Positions 41,721 to 50,467 are shown, numbered from the stretch's first letter. The stretch is DNA of 64,000 bases from Sphingobacterium tenebrionis (GCF_037126265.1 NZ_JAYLLN010000002.1:1-64000), one strand, 5' to 3'. The notes: generated by a model from the sequence alone, not told the origin. Program-made: numbers and translations.

Positions 41721-42713
41721 ATGGCAATTTTAGCATTTCAAAGACCGGATAAAGTTATCATGCAGAAATCTACTGATTTTGATGGTACCTTCGAATTTCG
41801 TCCATTAGAGCCAGGATTTGGAGTAACTATTGGTAATGCTTTGCGCCGTATTTTATTGTCCTCACTAGAAGGATATGCAATTACGTCGATAAGATTCTCA
41901 GGCGTGTCGCACGAATTCTCTACCATCAAAGGTGTTGTAGAAGACGTTACGGAAATCATCTTAAACTTGAAACAAGTTCGTTTCAAGAAATCAGGTGAAC
42001 AAGGCGATAACGAAAAGATCTTTGTAGTTATCAATGGTCAAGATCAATTTACTGCTGGTGATATTACGAAATTCTCCAACAATTTTACAGTTCTTAATCC
42101 TGATTTAGTTATCTGTAACATGGATAGCTCTGTTACTGTTGAGGTTGAACTTTCAGTAGCTAAAGGACGTGGATATGTAAATGCAGAGGAGAACAAGGTA
42201 ACAGATGGTCCAGTAGGCGTAATCGCAATTGATTCTATCTATACTCCGATCAAGAATGTTAAATACACCATTGAGAATTACCGTGTAGAACAAAAGACTG
42301 ACTACGAGAAATTGTTGTTGGACATTTCTACAGATGGTTCCATTCATCCAGAAGAAGCTTTGAAAGAAGCGGCTAAAATCCTTATTCAACACTTTATGTT
42401 GTTCTCTGACGAAAACATGTTGTTAGAGTCTCAAACTAAAGAAGAAACTAAGGTAGTTGATGAAGAGATCCTTCACATGCGTAAGATCTTGAAAACTGAA
42501 TTGGTAGATCTAGATCTTTCTGTACGTGCATTGAACTGTTTGAAAGCTGCAGATATTCGCACATTGGCTGAGTTGGTAACATACGACGTAGCTGATATGT
42601 TGAAGTTCCGTAACTTCGGTAAGAAATCTTTGAGTGAAATCCAAGAATTGGTAAAATCGAAAGGTTTATCATTCGGTATGAACTTGGCTAAGTACAAGTT
42701 AGACGAAGAATAA
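41721..42713 (+). CDS. rpoA: RNA polymerase alpha subunit
   Basis: 330 residues. N-terminal dimerisation domain (FRPLEPGFGVTIGNALRRILLSSLEGYAI near 27-55) and C-terminal domain with the helix-hairpin-helix pattern LSVRALNCLKAADIRTLAELVTYDVADMLKFRNFGKKSLSEI at about 262-305. Single copy here. The 102-base gap to rplQ holds no gene. Confidence 0.98.
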   Translation: MAILAFQRPDKVIMQKSTDFDGTFEFRPLEPGFGVTIGNALRRILLSSLEGYAITSIRFSGVSHEFSTIKGVVEDVTEIILNLKQVRFKKSGEQGDNEKIFVVINGQDQFTAGDITKFSNNFTVLNPDLVICNMDSSVTVEVELSVAKGRGYVNAEENKVTDGPVGVIAIDSIYTPIKNVKYTIENYRVEQKTDYEKLLLDISTDGSIHPEEALKEAAKILIQHFMLFSDENMLLESQTKEETKVVDEEILHMRKILKTELVDLDLSVRALNCLKAADIRTLAELVTYDVADMLKFRNFGKKSLSEIQELVKSKGLSFGMNLAKYKLDEE

Positions 42714-42815
42714 TAATTAACAATAATAATAAGCGACCTGTTGCGTAATTCCTCTTAGAGGTGGGTTGGTTCAACTCAGGAAATAAGAACGGTACGCACA
42801 AAAACAATTAACAAA

Positions 42816-43544
42816 ATGAGACACGGAAAAAAAGTAAATCACTTAGGCCGCACTGACAGTCACCGTAAGGCGATGTTAGCTAACATGGCGACGTCATTGA
42901 TCAAACACAAACGTATTACGACTACTTTAGCGAAAGCAAAAGCATTACGTACTTATGTGGAGCCTTTGATTACAAAATCTAAAAACGACACGACTCACTC
43001 ACGTCGTACGGTATTCGCTTACTTAAAAGACAAAGATGCTGTTACTATCTTGTTCCGCGAGATTTCAGAGAAAGTAGCATCTCGTCCAGGTGGTTACACT
43101 CGTATCATCAAATTGGAAAACCGTTTAGGTGATAACGCGGAGATGGCATTCATCGAATTAGTAGACTATAACGAAGTTTATGGTAAAACTGCTAAGACTG
43201 AGAAAAAAGCTACTCGCCGTCGTGGAGCTACTAAGAAAAAAGCTACTGAAGCTACTGAAACTAAAGCAGCAGCAACTCCAGCAACTGATGATTTAACAAT
43301 CGTTGAAGGTATCGGTCCTAAAATTGCTGAAGTATTAACTGCAGCTGGAATCAGCACTTACGCTGAATTAGCTAAAACTGATGCTGAAAAAGTAAAAGAA
43401 ATTTTAACTGAAGCAGGATCTAACTTTAACACTGCAGATCCTACTACTTGGGCTGAACAAGCACAATTAGCTGCAGATGGTAAATTCGAAGAATTAGAAA
43501 AACTTAAAGCCGAATTAGACGGTGGTAAAAAAGTTGACGAATAA
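42816..43544 (+). CDS. rplQ: Ribosomal protein L17 with C-terminal helix-hairpin-helix domain
   Basis: 242 residues, about twice the usual 120-130. Residues 1-125 are a complete L17 (MRHGKKVNHLGRTDSHRKAML start). A Lys/Ala/Thr linker at about 128-160 is followed by a domain with the hairpin LTIVEGIGPKIAEVLTAAGI near 162-181, like the helix-hairpin-helix domains of DNA-binding and DUF4332-type proteins, then an acidic tail. No frameshift or stop lies between the parts. Last gene of the operon. Confidence 0.96.
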   Translation: MRHGKKVNHLGRTDSHRKAMLANMATSLIKHKRITTTLAKAKALRTYVEPLITKSKNDTTHSRRTVFAYLKDKDAVTILFREISEKVASRPGGYTRIIKLENRLGDNAEMAFIELVDYNEVYGKTAKTEKKATRRRGATKKKATEATETKAAATPATDDLTIVEGIGPKIAEVLTAAGISTYAELAKTDAEKVKEILTEAGSNFNTADPTTWAEQAQLAADGKFEELEKLKAELDGGKKVDE

Positions 43545-43567
43545 TATTTTCGGTTTATAGAAGAAAG

Positions 43568-43597
43568 AGAGGTATCAGTTTTGATACCTCTTTTTTT
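43568..43597 (+). terminator. Terminator of the ribosomal operon
   Basis: AGAGGTATCA / TGATACCTCT perfect 10-bp stem and a seven-T run, 24 bases past the rplQ stop. Confidence 0.95.
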
Positions 43598-43633
43598 ATG
43601 CTATTTTAACCCAAATCGTTTTTATTTTATTTG

Positions 43634-43641
43634 TACATTTG
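43634..43641 (+). promoter_or_regulatory. Candidate -7 element of the arginine operon
   Basis: TACATTTG matches TAnnTTTG, 35 bases before the argD start. No clear -33 element. Confidence 0.45.
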
Positions 43642-43675
43642 ACATTCTAAACTTTATTATTTTATTACACAATCC

Positions 43676-44809
43676 ATGGAACTTTTTAATGTTTATCCTG
43701 TAACTCCCATTAATATCGTAAGAGCTAAAGGATCAATCGTTTGGGACGAACAGGGTACGGAATACCTTGACTTGTATGGTGGACATGCCGTAATATCTAT
43801 CGGACATACGCATCCGCACTATGTAGAATCAATTACCAATCAATTAAATAATATCGCTTTCTATTCGAATTCGGTATTGATTCCAATCCAACGACGATTG
43901 TCAACCCTATTAGGGGAAGTTTCCGGAAAGAATGACTTTAGTCTATTCTTGTGTAATTCAGGTGCTGAAGCTAATGAGAATGCATTGAAATTGGCCTCTT
44001 TCCATACGGGAAGAAAGAAAGTCATTGCATTCAGTAAATCCTTCCACGGGAGAACTTCCTTGGCGGTGGCTGCTACCGATAACCCAAGTATTGTTGCCCC
44101 GGTCAATCAAACGGACAATGTTGTTTTCTTGCCATTCAATGATGAGGAAGCATTAGCAGAAGCATTTGCTTCATATGGCAATGAAATCGCGGCAGTGATT
44201 ATTGAAGGTATCCAAGGAGTGGGTGGAATCAGAGAGGCCTCCATTCCTTTCTTAAAACTAATTCGTTCGCTTTGTGATCAATATGGATCTGTATTCATTG
44301 CAGATTCGGTGCAATGTGGTTATGGAAGAACCGGACTTTTCTTTTCCCATGATTATGCAGGGGTGGAAGCTGATATCTATTCCATGGCGAAAGGAATGGG
44401 CAACGGTTTCCCAATAGGAGGAATAATTATCTCTCCTAAATTTAAGGCCTCATTTGGACTTTTAGGCACTACCTTCGGGGGTAACCACTTGGCCTGTGCT
44501 GCAGCGGTTGCAGTTTTAGAAGTCATCAAACAAGATAATCTGCTGGCAAACGCAGAAGCTGTCGGAAATTACCTGATCGAAGAACTGAAGAAATTCGATA
44601 AGGTTTTGGAAGTACGTGGGAGAGGATTGATGATCGGTATTGAATTGCCAGAGGAATTGGCCCAAGTGAAAAAGGATCTATTATTGAAAAATAAAATCTT
44701 TACGGGTGAAGCCAAACCAAATGTTATCCGACTGCTACCGGCATTGAATATGAACAAAGAAATGGCAGATCGGTTTTTAACTGCATTTGACGAAAGATTA
44801 AAAGCATAA
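43676..44809 (+). CDS. argD: Acetylornithine (or succinylornithine) aminotransferase
   Basis: 377 residues, class III PLP aminotransferase. NSGAEANENALKLA near 99, SFHGRTSLAVAATD near 122, the aspartate-containing IADSVQCGYGRTG near 211 and the PLP lysine in SMAKGMGNGFPIGG near 241 are visible. It makes N-acyl-ornithine from the N-acyl-glutamate semialdehyde. First gene of a five-gene cluster, 9 bases before the carbamoyltransferase. The acyl group may be succinyl rather than acetyl (see argF'). Confidence 0.93.
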   Translation: MELFNVYPVTPINIVRAKGSIVWDEQGTEYLDLYGGHAVISIGHTHPHYVESITNQLNNIAFYSNSVLIPIQRRLSTLLGEVSGKNDFSLFLCNSGAEANENALKLASFHTGRKKVIAFSKSFHGRTSLAVAATDNPSIVAPVNQTDNVVFLPFNDEEALAEAFASYGNEIAAVIIEGIQGVGGIREASIPFLKLIRSLCDQYGSVFIADSVQCGYGRTGLFFSHDYAGVEADIYSMAKGMGNGFPIGGIIISPKFKASFGLLGTTFGGNHLACAAAVAVLEVIKQDNLLANAEAVGNYLIEELKKFDKVLEVRGRGLMIGIELPEELAQVKKDLLLKNKIFTGEAKPNVIRLLPALNMNKEMADRFLTAFDERLKA

Positions 44810-44818
44810 ATCAACAAG

Positions 44819-45784
44819 ATGAAGAAGTTTTTTTCCGTTGCGGATGTCGATAACCTAAAGGATATTGTTGCAGAAGCATTAGCTATAAAGGCGAATCCGA
44901 ATGCCCAAGAAGAATTAGGAAAACATAAAATGTTAGGTTTGGTGTTCTTGAATCCGAGCCTAAGAACACGTTTAAGTACGCAGAAAGCGGCCATGAACCT
45001 AGGCATGAATGTCATGGTCATGAATATGGACAAAGATGGATGGGCATTGGAGACACGCGATGGTGTGGTGATGGATGGTACGACCGTTGAACATATACGT
45101 GAAGCTGCGGCTGTTATGGGCGAATATTGCGATATACTCGGCCTTCGTTCTTTTCCGACCTTGAAAGATAAAGAGGCAGATTATTCAGAAGATCTATTCA
45201 ATAAATTCATCAACTATTGTGGGGTTCCCGTAGTTTCCTTAGAAAGTGCTACCAGGCATCCACTACAGAGCTTAACGGATCTTATTACGATTACAGAGTA
45301 CAAGAAAAAGGAAAAACCTAAGGTTGTCCTGGCTTGGGCTCCGCATGTAAAGGCGCTTCCTCAGGCTGTTCCAAATTCATTTGCCGAATGGATGAGCAAG
45401 GCACAGGCGGAAGGGCTATTGGATTTTACCGTAGCACAACCAGCCGGATATGAACTGCATGAGGATTTTACCCAAGGAGCGCATATTACAACTGACCTCC
45501 AGGAAGCCTTGAAAGATGCCGATTTTGTTTATGTAAAAAACTGGTCTTCCTTTAAAGAATACGGTGCTGTCTATCCAGTGAACGAAAATTGGATGATGGA
45601 TAATGAAAAATTGAAATTGACCAATGATGCGAAGGTTATGCACTGTTTGCCGGTCCGTCGGGATTTGGAATTATCCTCCGAGATATTGGATGGACCAAAT
45701 TCATTGGTGATCAAAGAAGCAAGCAATAGGGTGTGGGCTGCTCAAGTGGTATTGAAAAGAATGTTGGAGGACTTGAAAAGCTAA
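44819..45784 (+). CDS. argF': N-acyl-L-ornithine carbamoyltransferase (ArgF', succinyl or acetyl type)
   Basis: 321 residues. Carbamoyl-phosphate motif is SLRTRLSTQKA near 47 rather than the STRTR of ordinary ornithine carbamoyltransferase, and the HCLPVRRDLELS near 273 and EAATRHPLQSLTDL-like ESATRHPLQSLTDL segments are those of the Xanthomonas/Bacteroides acylornithine enzymes. At the residue that separates acetyl- (Glu) from succinyl-ornithine (Pro) enzymes, this protein seems to have Val, in MDGTTVEH near 86. From published mutants of the Xanthomonas enzyme as I recall them, this favours succinylornithine, but the alignment was made by eye. Confidence 0.92.
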   Translation: MKKFFSVADVDNLKDIVAEALAIKANPNAQEELGKHKMLGLVFLNPSLRTRLSTQKAAMNLGMNVMVMNMDKDGWALETRDGVVMDGTTVEHIREAAAVMGEYCDILGLRSFPTLKDKEADYSEDLFNKFINYCGVPVVSLESATRHPLQSLTDLITITEYKKKEKPKVVLAWAPHVKALPQAVPNSFAEWMSKAQAEGLLDFTVAQPAGYELHEDFTQGAHITTDLQEALKDADFVYVKNWSSFKEYGAVYPVNENWMMDNEKLKLTNDAKVMHCLPVRRDLELSSEILDGPNSLVIKEASNRVWAAQVVLKRMLEDLKS

Positions 45785-45790
45785 GAATTC

Positions 45791-46579
45791 ATGTCGGTAT
45801 TAAATATTATTAAGATTGGTGGGAATGTGATCGATGATGCCAATCAATTATCTGCCTTTTTGGAGAAATTTTCAGCGCTGCCAGGTCGCAAGATCCTGGT
45901 TCATGGCGGTGGTAAAATTGCGACCCGTATTGCAAGCGATATGGGAATCGAGGCCAAAATGGTAGAAGGAAGAAGAATAACGGATGCAGCGATGTTGGAT
46001 GTGGTTACCATGGTCTATGCCGGGTTGACGAACAAGAATATCGTTGCTGAACTTCAGAAATATAACTGTGATGCTGTCGGCTTATGCGGGGCAGATGCAA
46101 ACATGATCAAAGCTGTAAAAAGACCGGTAAGAGAAATCGATTATGGTTTTGTGGGTGATATCCTTGCCGATTCCATCAATGCTCTTGCCATAAAAAAGCT
46201 ATTGGAAGCAGAATTTATCCCGGTATTCTCTGCCATTACCCATAATGGACATGGGCAGCTCCTGAATACCAATGCGGATACCATTGCTTCTTCACTGGCG
46301 GTTGCACTGTCTAAGCTATATGAAGTATCACTGATCTATTGTTTTGATAAAAATGGAGTTCTAAAAGATGTAAATGATGATAATTCCGTGATTGAAACCA
46401 TTAAATCCTCGGAGTTTGAAACCTTAAAGGAAGGAAAAGTAATTCATGATGGCATGATCCCAAAGCTATTCAATGCTTTTGATGCCATATCCAAAGGAGT
46501 TACGAACGTCTATATTGGCCATGCCAATAACCTGCATCTTTTTCAACAGCGTAAATTCGGAACCTGTTTGATTGCTTAA
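45791..46579 (+). CDS. argB: N-acetylglutamate kinase family (ArgB)
   Basis: 262 residues. IKIGGNVID at the N-terminus and KILVHGGGKIATRIASDMG near 36 are the amino-acid kinase phosphate-binding motifs; NTNADTIASSLAVALSKLY near 157 is the acylglutamate-kinase stretch. It phosphorylates the N-acylated glutamate. In Bacteroidota that use succinylated intermediates the enzyme acts on N-succinylglutamate. Short type without the N-terminal arginine-feedback helix. Six bases after argF'. Confidence 0.93.
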   Translation: MSVLNIIKIGGNVIDDANQLSAFLEKFSALPGRKILVHGGGKIATRIASDMGIEAKMVEGRRITDAAMLDVVTMVYAGLTNKNIVAELQKYNCDAVGLCGADANMIKAVKRPVREIDYGFVGDILADSINALAIKKLLEAEFIPVFSAITHNGHGQLLNTNADTIASSLAVALSKLYEVSLIYCFDKNGVLKDVNDDNSVIETIKSSEFETLKEGKVIHDGMIPKLFNAFDAISKGVTNVYIGHANNLHLFQQRKFGTCLIA

Positions 46580-46621
46580 CAGCGGGGAACTATTTTCCCC
46601 CATATAAACGAACCTAAACAT

Positions 46622-47422
46622 ATGAATAGAATTACGATTATTGGCGGAGGAAACATAGGATTATCCTTAGCTAGAGGCTTGGTAAAGGCAGCTTATTGCG
46701 ATGCCCCATCCATTACGATTACACGCCGCAACCTTTCCTCTTTGGAAGAGGAAAAGAAAGATGGATTTAACGTAAGTGACCATAACCCCGAAGCTATTTC
46801 TGATGCTGACTATATTGTATTGGCTATTCTTCCTCAGCAGATCCGAAAAGTGATGGATGAGATCGCGCCTACACTAAGAGCCGATCAGACCATAATTTCG
46901 GTTGCATCAGGTGTTTCCTGTGCAGATATCAAAGAGGTATTAGGACAAGATAAGGTCGTCATTCGGGCCATGCCCAATACGGCTATTGCCATCGGACAAT
47001 CCATGACCTGTATCTCCACAGATCAAGCAGACCAAGAAAAGATCGATGAGGTTTCGAAAATGTTTGAATCCGTAGGGTCTGTCGTGGTAATCAACGAAGA
47101 TCTGATGACCTCGGCCACAGCCTTGTGTGCCTGTGGGATTGCCTTTTTTCTGAGAGGTATCCGAGCGGCCAGCCAAGGAGGGGTAGAGATTGGTTTCCAT
47201 GCGCATGATGCCCTTAAAATGGCTATTCAGACTGCCAAGGGAGCTGCTGATCTCTTACTTCAAATGGGAAGCCATCCTGAAAGCGAAATCGATAAAGTTA
47301 CTTCACCAAAAGGTTGTACCATTGCCGGGCTGAATGAAATGGAGCATAACGGCTTCAGCTCAGCCTTTATCAAAGGCATTAAATTATCAGCTAAAAAAGC
47401 AGGAGGATTATATAATGACTGA
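46622..47422 (+). CDS. proC: Pyrroline-5-carboxylate reductase
   Basis: 266 residues. Rossmann motif IIGGGNIGLSLARGL at 5-19, RAMPNTAIAIGQSMT near 114, and the C-terminal signature SPKGCTIAGLNEMEHNGF near 229-246. It makes proline from pyrroline-5-carboxylate. Its presence inside the arginine cluster is common in Bacteroidota. Overlaps the next gene by 8 bases. Confidence 0.94.
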   Translation: MNRITIIGGGNIGLSLARGLVKAAYCDAPSITITRRNLSSLEEEKKDGFNVSDHNPEAISDADYIVLAILPQQIRKVMDEIAPTLRADQTIISVASGVSCADIKEVLGQDKVVIRAMPNTAIAIGQSMTCISTDQADQEKIDEVSKMFESVGSVVVINEDLMTSATALCACGIAFFLRGIRAASQGGVEIGFHAHDALKMAIQTAKGAADLLLQMGSHPESEIDKVTSPKGCTIAGLNEMEHNGFSSAFIKGIKLSAKKAGGLYND

Positions 47423-48488
47423 TGTAGATTTACTGATTGCAGAAAGTACTGATCTCTTACAGCAATTGATCCGGACAACCTCCTATAGCAGGGAGGAAGC
47501 CGAAACCGCAGAAATCATAACCCAATTTTTAATCAATGCGGAGATTCCTTCTGAACGCGTAGGGAATAATGTGATTGCGTACAATAAGTATTTTGAGGAC
47601 TCCAAGCCGACCGTTTTACTCAATTCGCACCATGATACCGTAAAACCAAATCCTGCCTATACCAAGGATCCGTTTCTCCCGCAGATAGAGGATGGTAAAC
47701 TTTTTGGATTAGGAAGCAATGATGCCGGAGGATGTTTAGTTTCTTTGATTGCCGCATTCCGCTATTTCAACGAGCTGCAGGACTTGCCTTTCAACCTCTG
47801 TCTCTTGGCTTCGGCCGAAGAGGAGGTTTCTGGTAAGGGCGGGGTAGAAGAGGCCTATGAACACCTAAAACCATGTGATTTTGCTGTTGTAGGCGAACCA
47901 ACCCTTTTGGATTTGGCTATTGCCGAAAAAGGATTGATGGTACTCGACTGTGAAGCAATAGGCGAAGCTGGCCATGCTGCAAGGAACGAGGGAGTAAATG
48001 CCATTTATAAAGCTTTGGAAGATATACATTGGTTTCAGACGTATGAATTCCCTAAGGAGTCTGCATCCTTAGGGCCGGTTAAAATGAGTGTCACCATGAT
48101 CGAAGCAGGTTCACAACATAATGTAGTTCCGGCAAGTTGTAAGTTTGTGGTGGATGTGCGCACCACCGATGTTTATAATAATGAGGAAGTACTTCAGATC
48201 ATTAAAGAGAACATAAGGAGTGTAGTTCAGGCGCGTTCTACTCGGTTAAACCCATCTTCTATCCCCATGGACCATCCTATAGTAAAAGCTGGATTAGCTT
48301 TAGGGAAAAAGACCTATGGTAGCCCGACTATGAGCGATCAGGCATTACTGCCGATTCCTTCTGTAAAAGTTGGACCAGGAGATTCAGCAAGATCGCATTC
48401 GGCCGATGAATTTATTTATCTGAAAGAAATTGATGAAGGGATCCGATTTTATATCGCCCTGTTAGAAAATATAAAAAGCGGGATATAA
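47415..48488 (+). CDS. M20 family deacylase, acetyl/succinylornithine deacylase-like (ArgE role)
   Basis: 357 residues from the ATG at 47415, which has one of the few strong Shine-Dalgarno sequences in the window (AGGAGG, 8 bases upstream, inside proC). Metal-site residues: H and D in NSHHDTVKP near 73, D in GSNDAGG near 105, E in ASAEEEVSGKGG near 137, and VGEPT near 164. It should release ornithine or citrulline from the acyl form. Context supports arginine synthesis; DapE activity is less likely. Ends at a bidirectional terminator. Confidence 0.88.
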   Translation: MTDVDLLIAESTDLLQQLIRTTSYSREEAETAEIITQFLINAEIPSERVGNNVIAYNKYFEDSKPTVLLNSHHDTVKPNPAYTKDPFLPQIEDGKLFGLGSNDAGGCLVSLIAAFRYFNELQDLPFNLCLLASAEEEVSGKGGVEEAYEHLKPCDFAVVGEPTLLDLAIAEKGLMVLDCEAIGEAGHAARNEGVNAIYKALEDIHWFQTYEFPKESASLGPVKMSVTMIEAGSQHNVVPASCKFVVDVRTTDVYNNEEVLQIIKENIRSVVQARSTRLNPSSIPMDHPIVKAGLALGKKTYGSPTMSDQALLPIPSVKVGPGDSARSHSADEFIYLKEIDEGIRFYIALLENIKSGI

Positions 48489-48511
48489 TTCAAATCCCGC
48501 TTTTCTTTTTC
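48475..48511. terminator. Bidirectional terminator between the deacylase and the Lrp gene
   Basis: AAAAGCGGGAT / ATCCCGCTTTT, 11-bp stem overlapping the deacylase stop codon, T-rich on the right and A-rich on the left. Confidence 0.88.
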
Positions 48512-48543
48512 ACATGTAGCGTCTCCTTTGGAATACGCTTCTA

Positions 48544-49014
48544 TTATAAAGTGATCTGTCTTTTGATGCTTTCTTCAAGAGAGATGATCGTCTCTGTACG
48601 TTGGATTCCCTTTAGGCCTTGGATATCCTCGTTCAAAACTTTTCTCAAATGAGAGGTGTCGCGGCAAACTATTTTAGCGAATGCACTGTACTGACCCGTA
48701 CAATAGTGCAATTCCACAACTTCTTTAACCTGTTTTAGCTGTTCCACAGCATCTGCATACTGCGAACCCTTCTCTAAATAGATACCTAAGAAGGCGGTGA
48801 TGTCAAATCCGACCTTTTGAGGGTTGATAATTAGGTTCGATCCACTAATTATGCCTAATTCTTCCATTTTTTTCATCCTAACATGGATGGTTCCTCCGGA
48901 AACTATCAGTTTTTTTGCAATTTCAGTGTATGGAATCGAAGCATCTTCCATTAAAATGGATAAAATTTGAACATCCAGGTTGTCTAAATCGTAATTTGAA
49001 TAGTTTTTCTCCAT
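48544..49014 (-). CDS. Lrp/AsnC family transcriptional regulator
   Basis: 156 residues. N-terminal helix-turn-helix (LDVQILSILMEDASIPYTEIAKKLIVSGGTIHVRMKKMEELGII at about 13-56) and a C-terminal RAM ligand-binding domain at about 70-150. Residues FDITAFLGIYLEKGSQYADAVEQL and CTGQYSAFAKIVCRDTSHLRKVL fit the RAM fold. It converges on the arginine operon and could sense an amino acid. A perfect 12-bp inverted repeat lies 46 bases upstream of its start and is a candidate operator. Confidence 0.92.
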   Translation of the reverse strand: MEKNYSNYDLDNLDVQILSILMEDASIPYTEIAKKLIVSGGTIHVRMKKMEELGIISGSNLIINPQKVGFDITAFLGIYLEKGSQYADAVEQLKQVKEVVELHYCTGQYSAFAKIVCRDTSHLRKVLNEDIQGLKGIQRTETIISLEESIKRQITL

Positions 49015-49059
49015 AAAAATGGTATTTATTTGTTATTAAAATAGTTTATTTTTAAAAAT

Positions 49060-49096
49060 ATCGAAAAAAATCAAATAATTTTCAATTTTTTTCGAT
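49060..49096. promoter_or_regulatory. 12-bp inverted repeat upstream of the Lrp-family gene
   Basis: ATCGAAAAAAAT (49060-49071) and ATTTTTTTCGAT (49085-49096) are exact reverse complements separated by 13 bases. It lies in the 380-base gap between the Lrp gene and the kinase-like gene, where autoregulation by the Lrp protein would be expected. Confidence 0.55.
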
Positions 49097-49103
49097 TAAA
49101 TAT

Positions 49104-49214
49104 TAAATTTGATTCAACAAACATGGTAATTCATTGAAAATATCATGTTCCTTCCCTCAAAATAACATAGGTTTATAATTGGTTAGCGTTGAAGCTTCTC
49201 GCCCGAGAAGCTTC
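49104..49214 (+). other. Orphan promoter-like element and hairpin
   Basis: TAAATTTG at 49104-49111 matches the -7 consensus. GAAGCTTCTCG (49191-49201) pairs exactly with CGAGAAGCTTC (49204-49214), so a 10-bp stem with a four-base loop can form. No long T run follows. This could be a leader of the next gene or a short RNA of about 100 nt. Confidence 0.4.
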
Positions 49215-49394
49215 TTCCATTTAAATTCCAACCTCAAAAACCTGAGTATTTTATATTTTTTCAAAAATAACAACATTTATTGGTATTTTAATAATCGATT
49301 AATAATATTTTGGTAATTTAATTAACATATTTGCATTTGACTATTGGAGTTATAATTACTTAATATTTTGTACATTCGAAAAGCGGATAATATA

Positions 49395-50444
49395 ATGGAT
49401 ATGAAAGAGGATGATGTAAAGATTTCGAGGAAGAAGCCGATTTTTCCAGTGGGCCCCGGCTTATTAAAATACCTAAAAGCTTACCAAAGGGACGGGAAAT
49501 TACCACTGGCCTATCGCGATCTATTGAATTTTCATGAAACGATTCCTTCTATCGATAAAAATGGGGATGATACCCTTTGGGAAATCCCGCTTTACCCGCC
49601 ACATGTTCAAGACCAACTGTACGATCAATTGAAGATTGTTTATGCCCAATTGAAAGCTTCGGGAAATACCCGTATCGTACAGCATAAAGTAATCGAAAAG
49701 ATCGAATTCTGCGCCTTTGGCAATACCCATCCTTTTCGGATCAAGATCGTCAACCGTTTGAACGATGTGTATGATTACTTCTATATCAAACAAGCCGATG
49801 CTTCCAGAATATATGGATTGGAATTGGAGGAGATCCTTTCCCCCAATCAAGTGAATTACCTGTATGATCGGGATACCCTAGTGGAGGAGCATATCGTCGG
49901 GATACCAGGTGATACCTTTAGTAAAGGTCGGATGTTTTCGCCAGATTATAACCAGACCAGGATTGCCAAGGAATTTGTGAAATTTAATGAACGATGCGTG
50001 ATTTCCATGTTAGGCGATATGCGAGCCTATAACTTTGTGATGCAGATTACCCCTGATTTTGATGATTTCCAATTCCGGATTCGGGCCATTGACTTTGATC
50101 AGCAGTTTTACGAAGGTAATATCAAGGTATATATGCCACAGTTCTTCAAAGAGAACTTTCCCTATGTAAAGCTGTCTATGGAACATCTCAATGATAAAAC
50201 AGTACTCCAATACCAACAAGAAGAGCGATCCTCCATTGTACATCGGGTCCGTAGTGAAAGACATCGAATCAAAGATTTGCGGGATGCATCCAAAACCCAA
50301 CAACTTTCTACGCCTGAGAATATCGAACGGTTAAAGGTCCAATATGCCAAATACTATGATAATGAAAATTATTTCCATTGCGAATCCATGACCGACATCA
50401 TCGAAATGAATGTGAAAAACGTGATCCGCCAAGTCCAACTATAG
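49395..50444 (+). CDS. Uncharacterised protein with kinase-like (APH/protein kinase fold) motifs
   Basis: 349 residues from the ATG at 49395 (ATG at 49401 or TTG at 49368 are alternatives). I do not recognise the family. Motifs appear in kinase order: FYIKQAD with K132 (beta-3 lysine), acidic LELEEIL near 143 (alpha-C), LVEEHIVGIPGD near 162 (hinge-like, as in APH enzymes), LGDMRAYNFV with D208 and N213 in the exact D-x4-N spacing of catalytic loops, and RAIDFDQQF with D233/D235. C-terminal helical, basic region 280-310. No signal or membrane segment. Monocistronic, between the Lrp gene and ruvC. Confidence 0.8.
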   Translation: MDMKEDDVKISRKKPIFPVGPGLLKYLKAYQRDGKLPLAYRDLLNFHETIPSIDKNGDDTLWEIPLYPPHVQDQLYDQLKIVYAQLKASGNTRIVQHKVIEKIEFCAFGNTHPFRIKIVNRLNDVYDYFYIKQADASRIYGLELEEILSPNQVNYLYDRDTLVEEHIVGIPGDTFSKGRMFSPDYNQTRIAKEFVKFNERCVISMLGDMRAYNFVMQITPDFDDFQFRIRAIDFDQQFYEGNIKVYMPQFFKENFPYVKLSMEHLNDKTVLQYQQEERSSIVHRVRSERHRIKDLRDASKTQQLSTPENIERLKVQYAKYYDNENYFHCESMTDIIEMNVKNVIRQVQL

Positions 50445-50467
50445 CAAACTGGCTCAGCGCTTAAATT

